Assembly: GCA_015233115.1 (NCBI GenBank)
Contig: JADFYJ010000003.1
Span: 1 to 40,535, forward strand
Length of the DNA: 40,535 nt
Source: Candidatus Omnitrophota bacterium
Lineage (GTDB): Bacteria; Omnitrophota; Gorgyraeia; Zapsychrales; Zapsychraceae
Direction: 5' to 3'
Below are positions 23,196 through 31,968 of this stretch, one piece after another. The notes under the pieces are model-generated. The model was not told where the DNA came from. It saw nothing but the letters and a program-made list of their open reading frames with translations, and searched no databases. Position 1 is the first letter of the stretch. The number at the start of each line of letters is the position of its first letter. The translations under genes were made by a program, and so were the position numbers.

Positions 23196-24869
23196 ATGCT
23201 TAGAGTCGCTTTAGCCCAAATTAATCCTACACTCGGCGCTTTTGAAAATAATCAAAAGCGGATGCAGGGCTTTTTGGAGTTAGCCCAAAAGCAGGAAGCT
23301 GATCTGATCATTTTTCCCGAATTGGTGATATGCGGTTATCCGCCCGAAGATCTGCTTTATCAGGAACAATTCTTCAAAGACAATCAATCCGCTTTAAAAA
23401 ATTTTGCTAAAAATGTGACCGGTATTACGGCCGTAGTAGGATTTGTTGATCAGGACGCCAAAGGCCATTTATATAATGCCGCGGCACTGATCGCGGAGGG
23501 AAAGGTACAGGGCGTTTATCATAAACATTGTTTGCCGAATTACGGGGTGTTTGATGAGAAACGGTATTTTAAAATCGGCACACAAAATTTAATGTTTGGG
23601 ATAGGGGATACGTGCGCGGCTGTTAATATTTGCGAAGATATTTGGGATGACAAGGGGCCGTGGAATGAGCAGATTAAGGCGGGTGCTAAGCTGATTATTA
23701 ATATTTCCGCGTCTCCTTATGAGATGCAAAAGTTGGATGACCGGAAAAAAATGCTAAAACGTTGCGCTGGTTTGGGAGCGCATGTGTGTTATGTGAATTT
23801 GGTGGGCGGGCAGGATGAATTGGTCTTTGACGGAAACAGCATGGTCATGGACTCGCAAGGCAAAACCATTGCGCAGGCGCGGTCTTTTGAAGAAGATCTC
23901 TTGGTGGTAGACGTAAAAGTTCCGGCAGTTCGGAAACTTCCGGTCAAGGCGGTAAAAAGTTTTAACAAAATTAATCTTAAGAAAAAAGTGACTTTATCAA
24001 AATGTGTTATCGCGAAAGTTGACCCGATTGCCGAGGTGTATAAGGCCTTGGTGTTAGGGACGCGCGATTATGTGCATAAAAGCGGATTTAAAAAAGTGGT
24101 GATCGGAATCAGCGGGGGTATTGATTCAGCCTTAGTCGCGTGCATAGCGTGCGATGCTCTGGGCCAGGATAATGTGGTCGGCATTTCTATGCCATCAAGA
24201 TTTAATTCAGATGAAACAAAATCAGACGCCAGGACGCTGGCGCATCATTTAAAAATGAATTTTAAGCAAATATCGATTGAAAGAGTGGTCGGCGCGTTCG
24301 ATACGATTTTAGATAATGATTTTTATAAGATGCCCAAGGGTTTGGCTGAAGAAAATATTCAGGCTCGGATCCGTGGAAATATTTTAATGGCCTTTTCCAA
24401 TAAATTCGGGTGGCTGGTGTTGACCACAGGAAATAAGAGTGAAATGGGGGTTGGATATTGCACGCTGTATGGCGATATGTGCGGCGGTTATGCGGTGATT
24501 AAAGATGTACCGAAAATTTTAGTTTTTAAATTGGCGAGGTATTGTAATTCCCAAACTCTGAGAATTCCGCAAAGCATTATTGATCGCCCGCCGTCCGCGG
24601 AGCTTAGGCCGAATCAAAAAGATCAGGATTCTTTGCCGCCTTATGATGTGCTGGATGCTATTATGGAACAATATGTGGAACAGCATCAGTCATATAAAAA
24701 TATTATTAAGAAGTTTGACCCGGAGATTGTCAAGCAAGTGATCCGGTTAATTGACCGCAGTGAATATAAACGCAGACAAGCCCCGCCAGGAATTAAAATA
24801 ACTTCTCGGGCCTTTGGTAAAGATTGGCGATTGCCTATCACGAATGGGTTTGATCACCATTTTGAATAA
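23196..24869 (+). CDS. nadE: Glutamine-dependent NAD+ synthase
   Basis: A 557-residue cytoplasmic enzyme that converts nicotinate adenine dinucleotide to NAD+ using glutamine and ATP. The N-terminal half is a nitrilase-type glutaminase: Glu in IIFPELVICGYPPEDLL (about residue 45), Lys in YHKHCLPNYGVFDE, and nucleophile Cys146 in NICEDIWDD. The C-terminal half is the synthetase with the pyrophosphatase P-loop GISGGIDSALVA (about 304-315) and TTGNKSEMGVGYCTLYGDMCGGY. Length matches two-domain bacterial NadE. The ATG at 23196 has no Shine-Dalgarno; it is the first Met after the repeat-like T-rich stretch. A terminator follows at 24879-24910. Confidence 0.97.
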   Translation: MLRVALAQINPTLGAFENNQKRMQGFLELAQKQEADLIIFPELVICGYPPEDLLYQEQFFKDNQSALKNFAKNVTGITAVVGFVDQDAKGHLYNAAALIAEGKVQGVYHKHCLPNYGVFDEKRYFKIGTQNLMFGIGDTCAAVNICEDIWDDKGPWNEQIKAGAKLIINISASPYEMQKLDDRKKMLKRCAGLGAHVCYVNLVGGQDELVFDGNSMVMDSQGKTIAQARSFEEDLLVVDVKVPAVRKLPVKAVKSFNKINLKKKVTLSKCVIAKVDPIAEVYKALVLGTRDYVHKSGFKKVVIGISGGIDSALVACIACDALGQDNVVGISMPSRFNSDETKSDARTLAHHLKMNFKQISIERVVGAFDTILDNDFYKMPKGLAEENIQARIRGNILMAFSNKFGWLVLTTGNKSEMGVGYCTLYGDMCGGYAVIKDVPKILVFKLARYCNSQTLRIPQSIIDRPPSAELRPNQKDQDSLPPYDVLDAIMEQYVEQHQSYKNIIKKFDPEIVKQVIRLIDRSEYKRRQAPPGIKITSRAFGKDWRLPITNGFDHHFE

Positions 24870-24878
24870 AAACAGGTC

Positions 24879-24910
24879 ATAGGGGTCAATCGCCTGATGC
24901 CTATTTTTTT
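24879..24910 (+). terminator. Intrinsic terminator after nadE
   Basis: Stem ATAGG (24879-24883) with CCTAT (24900-24904), one G-G mismatch, then GTCA (24885-24888) with TGAT (24895-24898), followed by a run of Ts to 24910. The loop is six bases, ATCGCC, which happens to have A at 1 and G at 4, but no second hairpin precedes it. Confidence 0.8.
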
Positions 24911-24967
24911 AGGTTGATTTTCTTGCGGATTTGAGTAAAATTGGACGAATCTAATTTTATAAAGATA

Positions 24968-25142
24968 AAAGGTCACAAAGACACAAAGTCACAAGGTCAC
25001 AAAGGCTAATAAAGATTAAAAAGCAAAAATAAAATAATAAAAAATTTAAATAAATAAAAAAATATTAAAAATAAATTATTCGTTTTTTGTTTTTTATAAA
25101 ATTTTTCCTTTGTGACTTTGTGTCCTTGTGACTTTGTGACTT
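24968..25142. repeat. Intergenic element E4: facing arrays of 8-base units (GTCACAAA type)
   Basis: The left arm (24968-25005) has units GGTCACAA, AGACACAA, AGTCACAA, GGTCACAA. The right arm (about 25107-25142) is the inverse (TTTGTGAC, TTTGTGTC, CTTGTGAC, TTTGTGAC). About 35 bases pair with a few mismatches. The middle is extremely AT-rich, with ATTCGTTTTTTG at 25078-25089 as in E3. The unit differs from E1, E2 and E7 (GTCACAAA against GTAACAGA), but the two arms agree with each other. The right arm ends about 10 bases before the AGGAA ribosome binding site of gltB. No gene is seen in the 293-base gap. Confidence 0.85.
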
Positions 25143-25162
25143 AATAAACAGGAATATTTAAT

Positions 25163-28100
25163 ATGAATTCGTTTTATCCAAATAAACAAGGCTTATATGA
25201 TCCGCAGACCGAGCACGACAGTTGCGGTGTCGGATTTGTGGCTAATATTAAGGGAAAAAAATCCCATCAGATTATCCGTAACGGGATTCAAATTCTGGAA
25301 AATTTGACACATCGCGGCGCGACCGGCAGTGATTGCAGGACGGGGGATGGCGCGGGTTTAGTGATCCAAATTCCAGATAAGTTTTTCCGCAAAGAATGCG
25401 CTAAATTAAATATAACTCTTCCTCCGGAAGGGGAGTATGGCGCAGGGTTGGTTTTTTTACCTGAAGATCTGGAATCCAGGAATGTGATTGAGGAATGGGC
25501 CGAACATATTGTCCATGAAGAAGGACAAAAATTTTTAGGCTGGCGTAATGTCCCTCATGATAGTTCGCAGGTCGGTGAAGTGGCGCTTTCCGTCAAACCA
25601 TGTTTTAAACAAATTTTTATCGGTCGCGGGTCAGATACGCCTAAAGAAAAATTTGAGCTTAAGCTTTATATTATCCGCAAACGTTTGCAAAATAAAGTCG
25701 CGGAATCCTCCCTGGGGTCTAAAAAATATTTTTATGTCTGTTCATTGTCCAGCAAGACTTTTGTGTATAAAGGCCAGCTCATGGCAGAACAGGTTGACCG
25801 GTTTTTCAAGGATTTGGCAGATGACGATTTGGTGTCCGCTTTAGCCTTAGTCCATTCCCGATACAGCACCAACACTTTTCCGACGTGGGCATTGGCTCAT
25901 CCGTTCCGATATATCGCGCATAATGGGGAGATTAATACCTTGCGCGGGAATATTAACTGGATGCGGGCGCGGGAGAAAAATTTTATTTCCGAGGTTTTGG
26001 GCGAGGATATTAAAAAGATTTGGCCGGTGGTTGAACCGGGCGGAAGTGATTCGTCTTCGTTTGATAACGCGTTTGAACTTTTGGTTATGGCCGGACGGAG
26101 TTTACCGCACGCGGTCATGATGATGATTCCTGAAGCGTGGAGTTCGCACGAAAGCATGGAGCAGGAAAAGAAAGATTTTTATGAATATCATTCTTGTTTA
26201 ATGGAACCATGGGACGGCCCCGCGTCGATCGCGTTTACAGACGGCCGTTATATCGGAGCTGTATTGGACCGTAACGGATTGCGTCCTTCCCGGTTTTTAA
26301 AGACCAAGGATGATATGGTTATTATGGCGTCTGAGACGGGAGTTCTGGACGTGGATCCGGCGAATGTGGAAATTAAAGGCCGCTTACAGCCGGGAAAAAT
26401 GTTTTTGATCGATACGCAAGAAGGCCGGATTATTGATGATAAAGAATTAAAGCATTCTTATGCTTCCCGTCAGCCGTATGGCGAATGGATTAAAAATAAT
26501 GTGGTTGATTTAGACGCTTTGCCGGTTCCGGATAAATATCATCAATATGATTTGAAAACTCTGCTGGAGAGGCAAAAAGCCTTTGGTTATACTTTGGAAG
26601 ATTTGAAAGTTATTCTGCATCCGATGGTGGTGGGAGGCATGGAGGCGACCGGTTCTATGGGCGGAGATACGCCGCTCGCGGTTTTGTCCAAGCGCCCTCA
26701 GCCTTTATACAATTATTTCAAACAATTATTCGCCCAGGTCACCAATCCTCCCATTGACCCCATCCGGGAAGAAGTGGTTATGGCGGAAGATGTGATGTTG
26801 GGTTCAGAACAGAATTTATTGACGGAAACTCCCCAGCACGCTCAGCGGTTAAGATTAAAGCGTCCGATTTTAAAAAATGTGGAATTAGAGAAAATCTTCC
26901 GTGTTAAAGCGCCGGGATTGCAGTCGGTCATGTTGCCGATGGTGTTCAGAAAAAAAGGCGGCCCTGAAGCCTTAGAGTCCGCGTTAGCAGAGATTTTTAA
27001 AAAAGCGGATGAGGCGGTTGGCCAAGGCGCGACTATTTTAATTTTATCTGACCGCGATATTAGCAAAGACCATGTGCCGGTTCCGGCATTATTAGCCTGC
27101 GCGGGTTTGCATCATCATTTGATCCGTCAAGGGACGCGGACCAAAGTTAGTATTGTGGTGGAAACAGGCGAGGCTCGTGAATTGCATCATTTCGCCGTCT
27201 TGATCGGTTATGGAGCGAACGCGATCAATCCGTATGTTATTTTTGAAACCATTAAAGATGAAGTGGATAAAGGCGTTTTCCCTACAGAACTTACCTATGA
27301 GCTGGCGTGTAAAAATTTCTTAAAAAGCACGCGCAAAGGGCTTTTGAAAATTATTTCTAAAATGGGTATCTCAACCATCCAATCCTACTGCGGCGCGCAG
27401 ATTTTTGAAGCCGTGGGTTTAAATGAAGATTTTATACAAAAATATTTTACTGCTACTCCGTCAAGAATCGGCGGCATTGGCGTAGAAGATGTGGCCCGGG
27501 AGGCTTTAGCGCGGCATGAAAATGGATATCCGACAGAAGAACGGCCTCAGGATAATTTTTTGGATCAAGGTGGTTTTTATCAATGGCGCAAAGACGGTGA
27601 ATATCATCAGATCAATCCGGACACGATTGCGAGTCTGCAATATGCCGTGCGCATGAAAGATCAGTCGTCATATGATAAATTCGCGAAGCATTTGAATGAA
27701 TTGGAAACAAATTGTTCGTCGATCCGGGGTTTGATTAAATTTAAAAAAAGTCAGGCTGTCCCGTTGGCCGAAGTTGAGCCTGCGTCGGAAATTGTGAAAA
27801 GATTCGCGACCGGAGCTATGTCGTATGGTTCTATTTCCCGGGAAGCGCATGAGTGCATGGCGATCGCGATGAACCGCATGAAAGCTTTTTCGAATACGGG
27901 TGAAGGCGGTGAAGATCCAGAACGTTTTAAGCCGGATGCCAATGGCGATATTCGCAGAAGCCGCATTAAGCAGGTGGCACAAGGACGGTTTGGGGTTACG
28001 ATTGAATATTTGGTGAACGCGGATCAGATGCAAATTAAAATGGCGCAAGGCGCGAAACCGGGGGAAGGCGGACAATTGCCCGGGCATAAGGTGAGCAAAG

Positions 28101-29722
28101 AGATCGCGAAAACCCGTCATACAACGCCGGGAGTAGGTTTGATATCGCCGCCGCCGCATCATGATATTTATTCTATCGAAGATTTGGCGCAATTGATCCA
28201 TGATTTGAAGAACGCGAACCCGGAAGCGGATGTCAGCGTCAAATTGGTCGCGGAAATCGGCGTGGGGACAGTTGCCGCCGGCGTATCCAAGGGTAAATCC
28301 GATCATTTGCTGATCAGCGGTTATGAAGGCGGTACAGGCGCTTCGCCGCAGACTTCCATTAAGCACGCCGGACTTCCCATGGAATTAGGGCTCGCTGAAG
28401 CCCAGCAGGTTTTGGTCATGAATGATTTGCGCGGACGTATTCGTGTGCAAGCAGACGGACAAATGAGAACCGGACGCGATGTCGCGATTGCCGCCATGTT
28501 AGGCGCGGATGAATTTGGTTTCGCTACGATTGCTTTAGTTTCCATGGGCTGTATGATGCTGAGAAAATGTCATTTGAACGCGTGTTCCGTCGGTATAGCG
28601 ACGCAGGACCCGGAATTGCGCAAGAAATTTATGGGTAAACCGGAACACGTGGTGAATTTTTTCATGTTCGTGGCGGAAGAAGCTCGGAAGATTATGGCCG
28701 AATTAGGATTCAGGAAATTTGAAGATATGGTTGGCCGCGTGGATATGCTGGAAATGCGCGACGTGATTGATCATTGGAAAGCGCAGGGTGTGGATTTATC
28801 CAATATTCTGCATAAGCCGGATGTGCCGGACCATGTCGCGATACATCATACGGGCAAACAAACCCATGGCTTGGAAAAGGCACTGGATAATCAATTGATC
28901 GCGAAAACCATCGATGCGGTAGAAAATAAAAAGCCGGTGCATTTGGATATGGAAATTAAAAATATCCACCGGACTGTTGGGACGATGTTAAGCTCCAAAA
29001 TCGCGAAAAAATATGGTTTAGCCGGACTTCCGGACGGGACCATTAATATAAAATTTAAAGGGTCTGCCGGGCAGAGTTTCGGCGCGTTTTTAGCGGCGGG
29101 TGTTACTCTGACCTTGGAAGGCGACGCCAATGATTATGCCGGAAAAGGATTATCCGGCGGACGCATTATTGTTTATCCGTCAAAAGTCGCGACTTTTGTG
29201 CCTGAAAATAATATTATCGTCGGAAATGTGTTGTTATATGGCGCGATCAAGGGAGAAGCCTTTTTCCGCGGATTGGCGGGAGAACGGTTCGCGGTCAGAA
29301 ACAGCGGCGGGCATACCGTTGTTGAAGGCGTGGGCGATCACGGCTGTGAATACATGACCGGCGGACGCGTGGTCGTAATCGGAAATACCGGACGTAATTT
29401 TGCCGCTGGGATGAGCGGCGGGATCGCGTACATCTGGGATAAAAATGGTGATTTTAAAACCAAATGCAATATGGAGATGGTGGAATTATTTAAAGTCGAG
29501 AATGACGAGGATATTAAAGAATTAAAAGTGTTGTTGGAAAAACACCAAAAATATACCGGCAGCACGGTTGCGGAAGGCATTTTGAAAAATTGGGCTGAGC
29601 ATTTGCCGCAATTTGTAAAAGTCTATCCCTGCGATTATCGGAAAGTCGTGGAAAGCATGAAACCCGCTGAAACAGCGGATCGTACCCTGACGGAAGACCA
29701 AGTGGCAAAGGAGCGGAATTAA
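25163..29722 (+). CDS. gltB: Glutamate synthase, large (alpha) subunit
   Basis: A 1,519-residue enzyme that makes two glutamates from glutamine and 2-oxoglutarate, with electrons supplied by GltD. The N-terminal class II (Ntn) amidotransferase begins at Cys21 in EHDSCGVGF, after a 20-residue propeptide that is normally removed. The central domain is followed by the FMN-binding synthase domain: VKRFATGAMSYGSISREAHE, TGEGGEDPERF, KPGEGGQLPGHKV, ISGYEGGTGASPQTSIKHAG and the Cys pattern CMMLRKCHLNACSVGIATQDP for the 3Fe-4S cluster. The C-terminal beta-helix (GxxxG repeats: GDANDYAGKGLSGG, GERFAVRNSGG, GGRVVVIGNTGRNFAAGMSGG) is complete. AGGAA precedes the ATG. gltD follows two bases after the stop, and its ribosome binding site lies in the last codons here. 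Confidence 0.98.
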   Translation: MNSFYPNKQGLYDPQTEHDSCGVGFVANIKGKKSHQIIRNGIQILENLTHRGATGSDCRTGDGAGLVIQIPDKFFRKECAKLNITLPPEGEYGAGLVFLPEDLESRNVIEEWAEHIVHEEGQKFLGWRNVPHDSSQVGEVALSVKPCFKQIFIGRGSDTPKEKFELKLYIIRKRLQNKVAESSLGSKKYFYVCSLSSKTFVYKGQLMAEQVDRFFKDLADDDLVSALALVHSRYSTNTFPTWALAHPFRYIAHNGEINTLRGNINWMRAREKNFISEVLGEDIKKIWPVVEPGGSDSSSFDNAFELLVMAGRSLPHAVMMMIPEAWSSHESMEQEKKDFYEYHSCLMEPWDGPASIAFTDGRYIGAVLDRNGLRPSRFLKTKDDMVIMASETGVLDVDPANVEIKGRLQPGKMFLIDTQEGRIIDDKELKHSYASRQPYGEWIKNNVVDLDALPVPDKYHQYDLKTLLERQKAFGYTLEDLKVILHPMVVGGMEATGSMGGDTPLAVLSKRPQPLYNYFKQLFAQVTNPPIDPIREEVVMAEDVMLGSEQNLLTETPQHAQRLRLKRPILKNVELEKIFRVKAPGLQSVMLPMVFRKKGGPEALESALAEIFKKADEAVGQGATILILSDRDISKDHVPVPALLACAGLHHHLIRQGTRTKVSIVVETGEARELHHFAVLIGYGANAINPYVIFETIKDEVDKGVFPTELTYELACKNFLKSTRKGLLKIISKMGISTIQSYCGAQIFEAVGLNEDFIQKYFTATPSRIGGIGVEDVAREALARHENGYPTEERPQDNFLDQGGFYQWRKDGEYHQINPDTIASLQYAVRMKDQSSYDKFAKHLNELETNCSSIRGLIKFKKSQAVPLAEVEPASEIVKRFATGAMSYGSISREAHECMAIAMNRMKAFSNTGEGGEDPERFKPDANGDIRRSRIKQVAQGRFGVTIEYLVNADQMQIKMAQGAKPGEGGQLPGHKVSKEIAKTRHTTPGVGLISPPPHHDIYSIEDLAQLIHDLKNANPEADVSVKLVAEIGVGTVAAGVSKGKSDHLLISGYEGGTGASPQTSIKHAGLPMELGLAEAQQVLVMNDLRGRIRVQADGQMRTGRDVAIAAMLGADEFGFATIALVSMGCMMLRKCHLNACSVGIATQDPELRKKFMGKPEHVVNFFMFVAEEARKIMAELGFRKFEDMVGRVDMLEMRDVIDHWKAQGVDLSNILHKPDVPDHVAIHHTGKQTHGLEKALDNQLIAKTIDAVENKKPVHLDMEIKNIHRTVGTMLSSKIAKKYGLAGLPDGTINIKFKGSAGQSFGAFLAAGVTLTLEGDANDYAGKGLSGGRIIVYPSKVATFVPENNIIVGNVLLYGAIKGEAFFRGLAGERFAVRNSGGHTVVEGVGDHGCEYMTGGRVVVIGNTGRNFAAGMSGGIAYIWDKNGDFKTKCNMEMVELFKVENDEDIKELKVLLEKHQKYTGSTVAEGILKNWAEHLPQFVKVYPCDYRKVVESMKPAETADRTLTEDQVAKERN

Positions 29723-29724
29723 TC

Positions 29725-31155
29725 ATGGGCGAAGTTAAAGGATTTATGATCCATGACCGGCAAGAGTTTAAAAAATTACCGGTACCAGAACGTGTTAAAA
29801 ATTATAACGAATTCGTGATCCCATTGTCTGATCAGGAACTCAAAGACCAGGGCGCCCGTTGTATGGACTGCGGCGTGCCGTTTTGTCATTCGGGCTGTCC
29901 GATCGGGAACATTATTCCGGACTGGAATGATTTAATCTACCGCAACCGCTGGCAGGAAGCGTATGACCGGCTCATGAAGACAAATAATTTTCCGGAATTT
30001 ACCGGCCGCATTTGTCCCGCGCCGTGTGAGAACGCTTGCGTGTTGGGATTTAATTATCCGTCGGTAACAATTAAAAATATTGAAGTAATGATTATTGAAA
30101 GAGCTTATCAGGAAGGGTGGGTGAAGCCTCTCCCCCCGAAAACCCGTACGGGTAAAAAGATAGCAGTGGTCGGGTCAGGGCCTTCCGGGTTGTCATGCGC
30201 AGATCAACTTAATAAATTTGGTCATCAGGTCACAGTTTATGAGAAAAATGAATATTTAGGCGGTCTTTTACGCTTGGGAATCCCGGATTTCAAATTGAGT
30301 AAAAAAGTGGTGGAGCGCCGCCTGCATCGCATGGAAAAAGAAGGTGTGTCTTTTAAGACGGGTATTCAGGTTGGCGTAAAATTGAGTTTAAAAGAATTGA
30401 AACAAAAATATGACGCGGTGGTGTTGTGCGGCGGAGCTGAAATTCCTCGGGAATTGGATGTTCCGGGCCGTAATTTAAAAGGTGTTTATCAGGCCATGGA
30501 ATATTTGACTCAACAGAACCGGGTTAATGCTGGTGTAAAAATTGCGCCTGATCTGCGGATTAATGCGCAGGGCAAAAAAGTGGTGGTGTTGGGCGGCGGA
30601 GACACGGGATCGGATTGTGTAGGGACGGCGAATCGTCAGGGCGCCCAGTCTGTTAAACAATTGGAATTAATGCCTCGTCCACCTAAAGAGCGCATCGCGA
30701 CGAATCCTTGGCCGCAATGGGCCTTGATCGAGAGATCTTCTACGTCGCATGAAGAAGGGGTTGAGCGGGATTACAGTATATTGACTAAAAATTTGACCGG
30801 GAATAGTGAAGGTTCTTTGAAAAAATTGGAAGCTATCCGGGTTGATTTCAGCACTAAGGATCCTAAGACCGGACGGCCGGTTATGAAAGAAATTCCTGGT
30901 TCTGAATTTGATATGGAATGTGATTTGGTGTTTCTGGCGATGGGATTTTTAGGGCCACGAAAAGAAGGCATGATTCAAGACGGCGGCTTAGCATTGGATG
31001 AAAGGGGTAATGTTAAAACCAGTGTGAATTATATGACGAGCGAAGAAGGAATTTTTGCGGCCGGTGATATGCGCCGGGGACAATCTTTAGTGGTGTGGGC
31101 TATTCAGGAAGGTCGTTCTGCGGCAGAGGGTGTTAATGGTTGGCTGAAAAAATAG
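29725..31155 (+). CDS. gltD: Glutamate synthase, small (beta) subunit
   Basis: A 476-residue flavoprotein that passes electrons from NAD(P)H through FAD and 4Fe-4S clusters to GltB. The N-terminal Cys-rich region has CMDCGVPFCHSGCPIGN (about 48-64) and CPAPCENACVLG (about 94-105) for two 4Fe-4S clusters. The FAD-binding dinucleotide fold is KIAVVGSGPSGLSCADQL (about 145-162). The NAD(P)H fold is KVVVLGGGDTGSDCVGTA (about 285-302), and the C-terminal FAD motif is GIFAAGDMRRGQSLVVWAI. The start ATG lies two bases after the gltB stop, with AAAGGAG at 29708-29714, so the two subunits are co-translated. Length is normal. Confidence 0.98.
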   Translation: MGEVKGFMIHDRQEFKKLPVPERVKNYNEFVIPLSDQELKDQGARCMDCGVPFCHSGCPIGNIIPDWNDLIYRNRWQEAYDRLMKTNNFPEFTGRICPAPCENACVLGFNYPSVTIKNIEVMIIERAYQEGWVKPLPPKTRTGKKIAVVGSGPSGLSCADQLNKFGHQVTVYEKNEYLGGLLRLGIPDFKLSKKVVERRLHRMEKEGVSFKTGIQVGVKLSLKELKQKYDAVVLCGGAEIPRELDVPGRNLKGVYQAMEYLTQQNRVNAGVKIAPDLRINAQGKKVVVLGGGDTGSDCVGTANRQGAQSVKQLELMPRPPKERIATNPWPQWALIERSSTSHEEGVERDYSILTKNLTGNSEGSLKKLEAIRVDFSTKDPKTGRPVMKEIPGSEFDMECDLVFLAMGFLGPRKEGMIQDGGLALDERGNVKTSVNYMTSEEGIFAAGDMRRGQSLVVWAIQEGRSAAEGVNGWLKK

Positions 31156-31172
31156 AACAGAGAGTAAGATAT

Positions 31173-31335
31173 ATGGGTTTTTGGTTGTTGGTTTTTGGTG
31201 GATGAAACAATTTTTCAAAAATTCGTAATCATCCGCTATCAACTGCAAAAAATATTAAATATTTGTTTTTGGCTGTTAATTAAAGAGTTATTCGTTTTTT
31301 CCAAAAACCAAAAACTATCAACCATCAACCATAAA
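31173..31335. repeat. Intergenic element E5: facing arrays of 7-base units (GGTTTTT type)
   Basis: The left arm (31173-31206) has units like TTTTGGT, TGTTGGT, TTTTGGT. The right arm (about 31301-31335) is the inverse: CCAAAAA, CCAAAAA, CTATCAA, CCATCAA, CCATAAA. Pairing is less exact than in E1, E2, E4 and E7. ATTCGTTTTTT lies at 31290-31300, directly before the right arm. This is a third unit sequence, with period 7 instead of 8. The element fills the gap between gltD and the TPR lipoprotein. Confidence 0.7.
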
Positions 31336-31358
31336 ACATTAACTAAAAAGGGGAAGAA

Positions 31359-31901
31359 ATGAACAAATTATTGTCAATTTTAGTTTTAGCATTATGCGTG
31401 TCAGGATGCGGATCTCCGAAAGACAAAGCCAGAGTATCAGAAAAAAAGGCTTCGTATGTGCAGGTAGCGAGTGCTTTGTTGGCCGAGCAAAAAGTGAAAG
31501 AAGCCGCTTTGGTTCTTAATCAGGGGATTAAAGCTGAGCCGCAGAATCCGGAGAATTATATTCTGCTGGGTGAAATTTATATGCGCATTGGTGATTTTGA
31601 GCAAGCGTTAGGCGTTTTAACTGTTGCTGAAAAAATTAGTCCGGATAACCCGGGAGTTTATTACATGATGGCCATGAATTATGGTTTTAATAAAGATTTT
31701 CAAAATGGAATCAGCGCGGCGAAAAAAAGCGCGGAATTATTTTTGAAAAAAGACGATCAGGAACGCTTTCAGAAAGCAGCCGCGTTAGTGAAAGTCTTTA
31801 CCGAACAAGCGCAAATGTTGTCAGGAACAGTGCCGGCTGCGCAGGCGATGCCTGCTATGCCTGCCGTGCCGGTTGTTTCGACGGATACAACGACAAAATG
31901 A
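31359..31901 (+). CDS. TPR-repeat lipoprotein
   Basis: A 180-residue protein. The signal peptide MNKLLSILVLALCVSGC ends in a proper lipobox (VSGC, Cys17), so Lgt would lipidate it. Residues about 35-130 contain tetratricopeptide repeats: KEAALVLNQGIKAEPQNPENYILLGEIYMRIGDFEQALGVLTVAEKISPDNPGVYYMMAMNYG. The C-terminal tail is Ala, Pro and Met rich (AAQAMPAMPAVPVV) and probably disordered. Such proteins scaffold complexes in the periplasm; the partner is unknown. AGGGGAAG before the ATG supports the start. The lnt gene follows after a hairpin (31905-31960). Confidence 0.88.
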   Translation: MNKLLSILVLALCVSGCGSPKDKARVSEKKASYVQVASALLAEQKVKEAALVLNQGIKAEPQNPENYILLGEIYMRIGDFEQALGVLTVAEKISPDNPGVYYMMAMNYGFNKDFQNGISAAKKSAELFLKKDDQERFQKAAALVKVFTEQAQMLSGTVPAAQAMPAMPAVPVVSTDTTTK

Positions 31902-31904
31902 TTC

Positions 31905-31960
31905 AGGTGATTGAGAGCGTTTCCTGCCTAGGTTAAATCTGTGGCAGGCATGAATCGCCT
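31905..31960. repeat. Hairpin repeat between TPR lipoprotein and lnt
   Basis: An outer stem AGGTGATT (31905-31912) with AATCGCCT (31953-31960), one G-T pair, encloses CCTGCC (31923-31928) with GGCAGG (31943-31948). No T-tract follows and lnt starts nine bases later, so it may hide or expose the lnt start region rather than terminate. Confidence 0.65.
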
Positions 31961-31968
31961 ATAAAAAA

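Noticed and set aside
24879..24910. Hexaloop ATCGCC (A1, G4) in the hairpin after nadE as a second ANTAR target
   Set aside because: Only one hairpin is present, it lies after a gene and not in a leader, and an A1/G4 pattern in a six-base loop is expected by chance about once in 16. It is called as a plain terminator.
27668..28366. 232-codon minus-strand open frame inside gltB
   Set aside because: It is antisense to the conserved synthase domain, has no recognisable domain and no ribosome binding site; it is a shadow of codon use in gltB.
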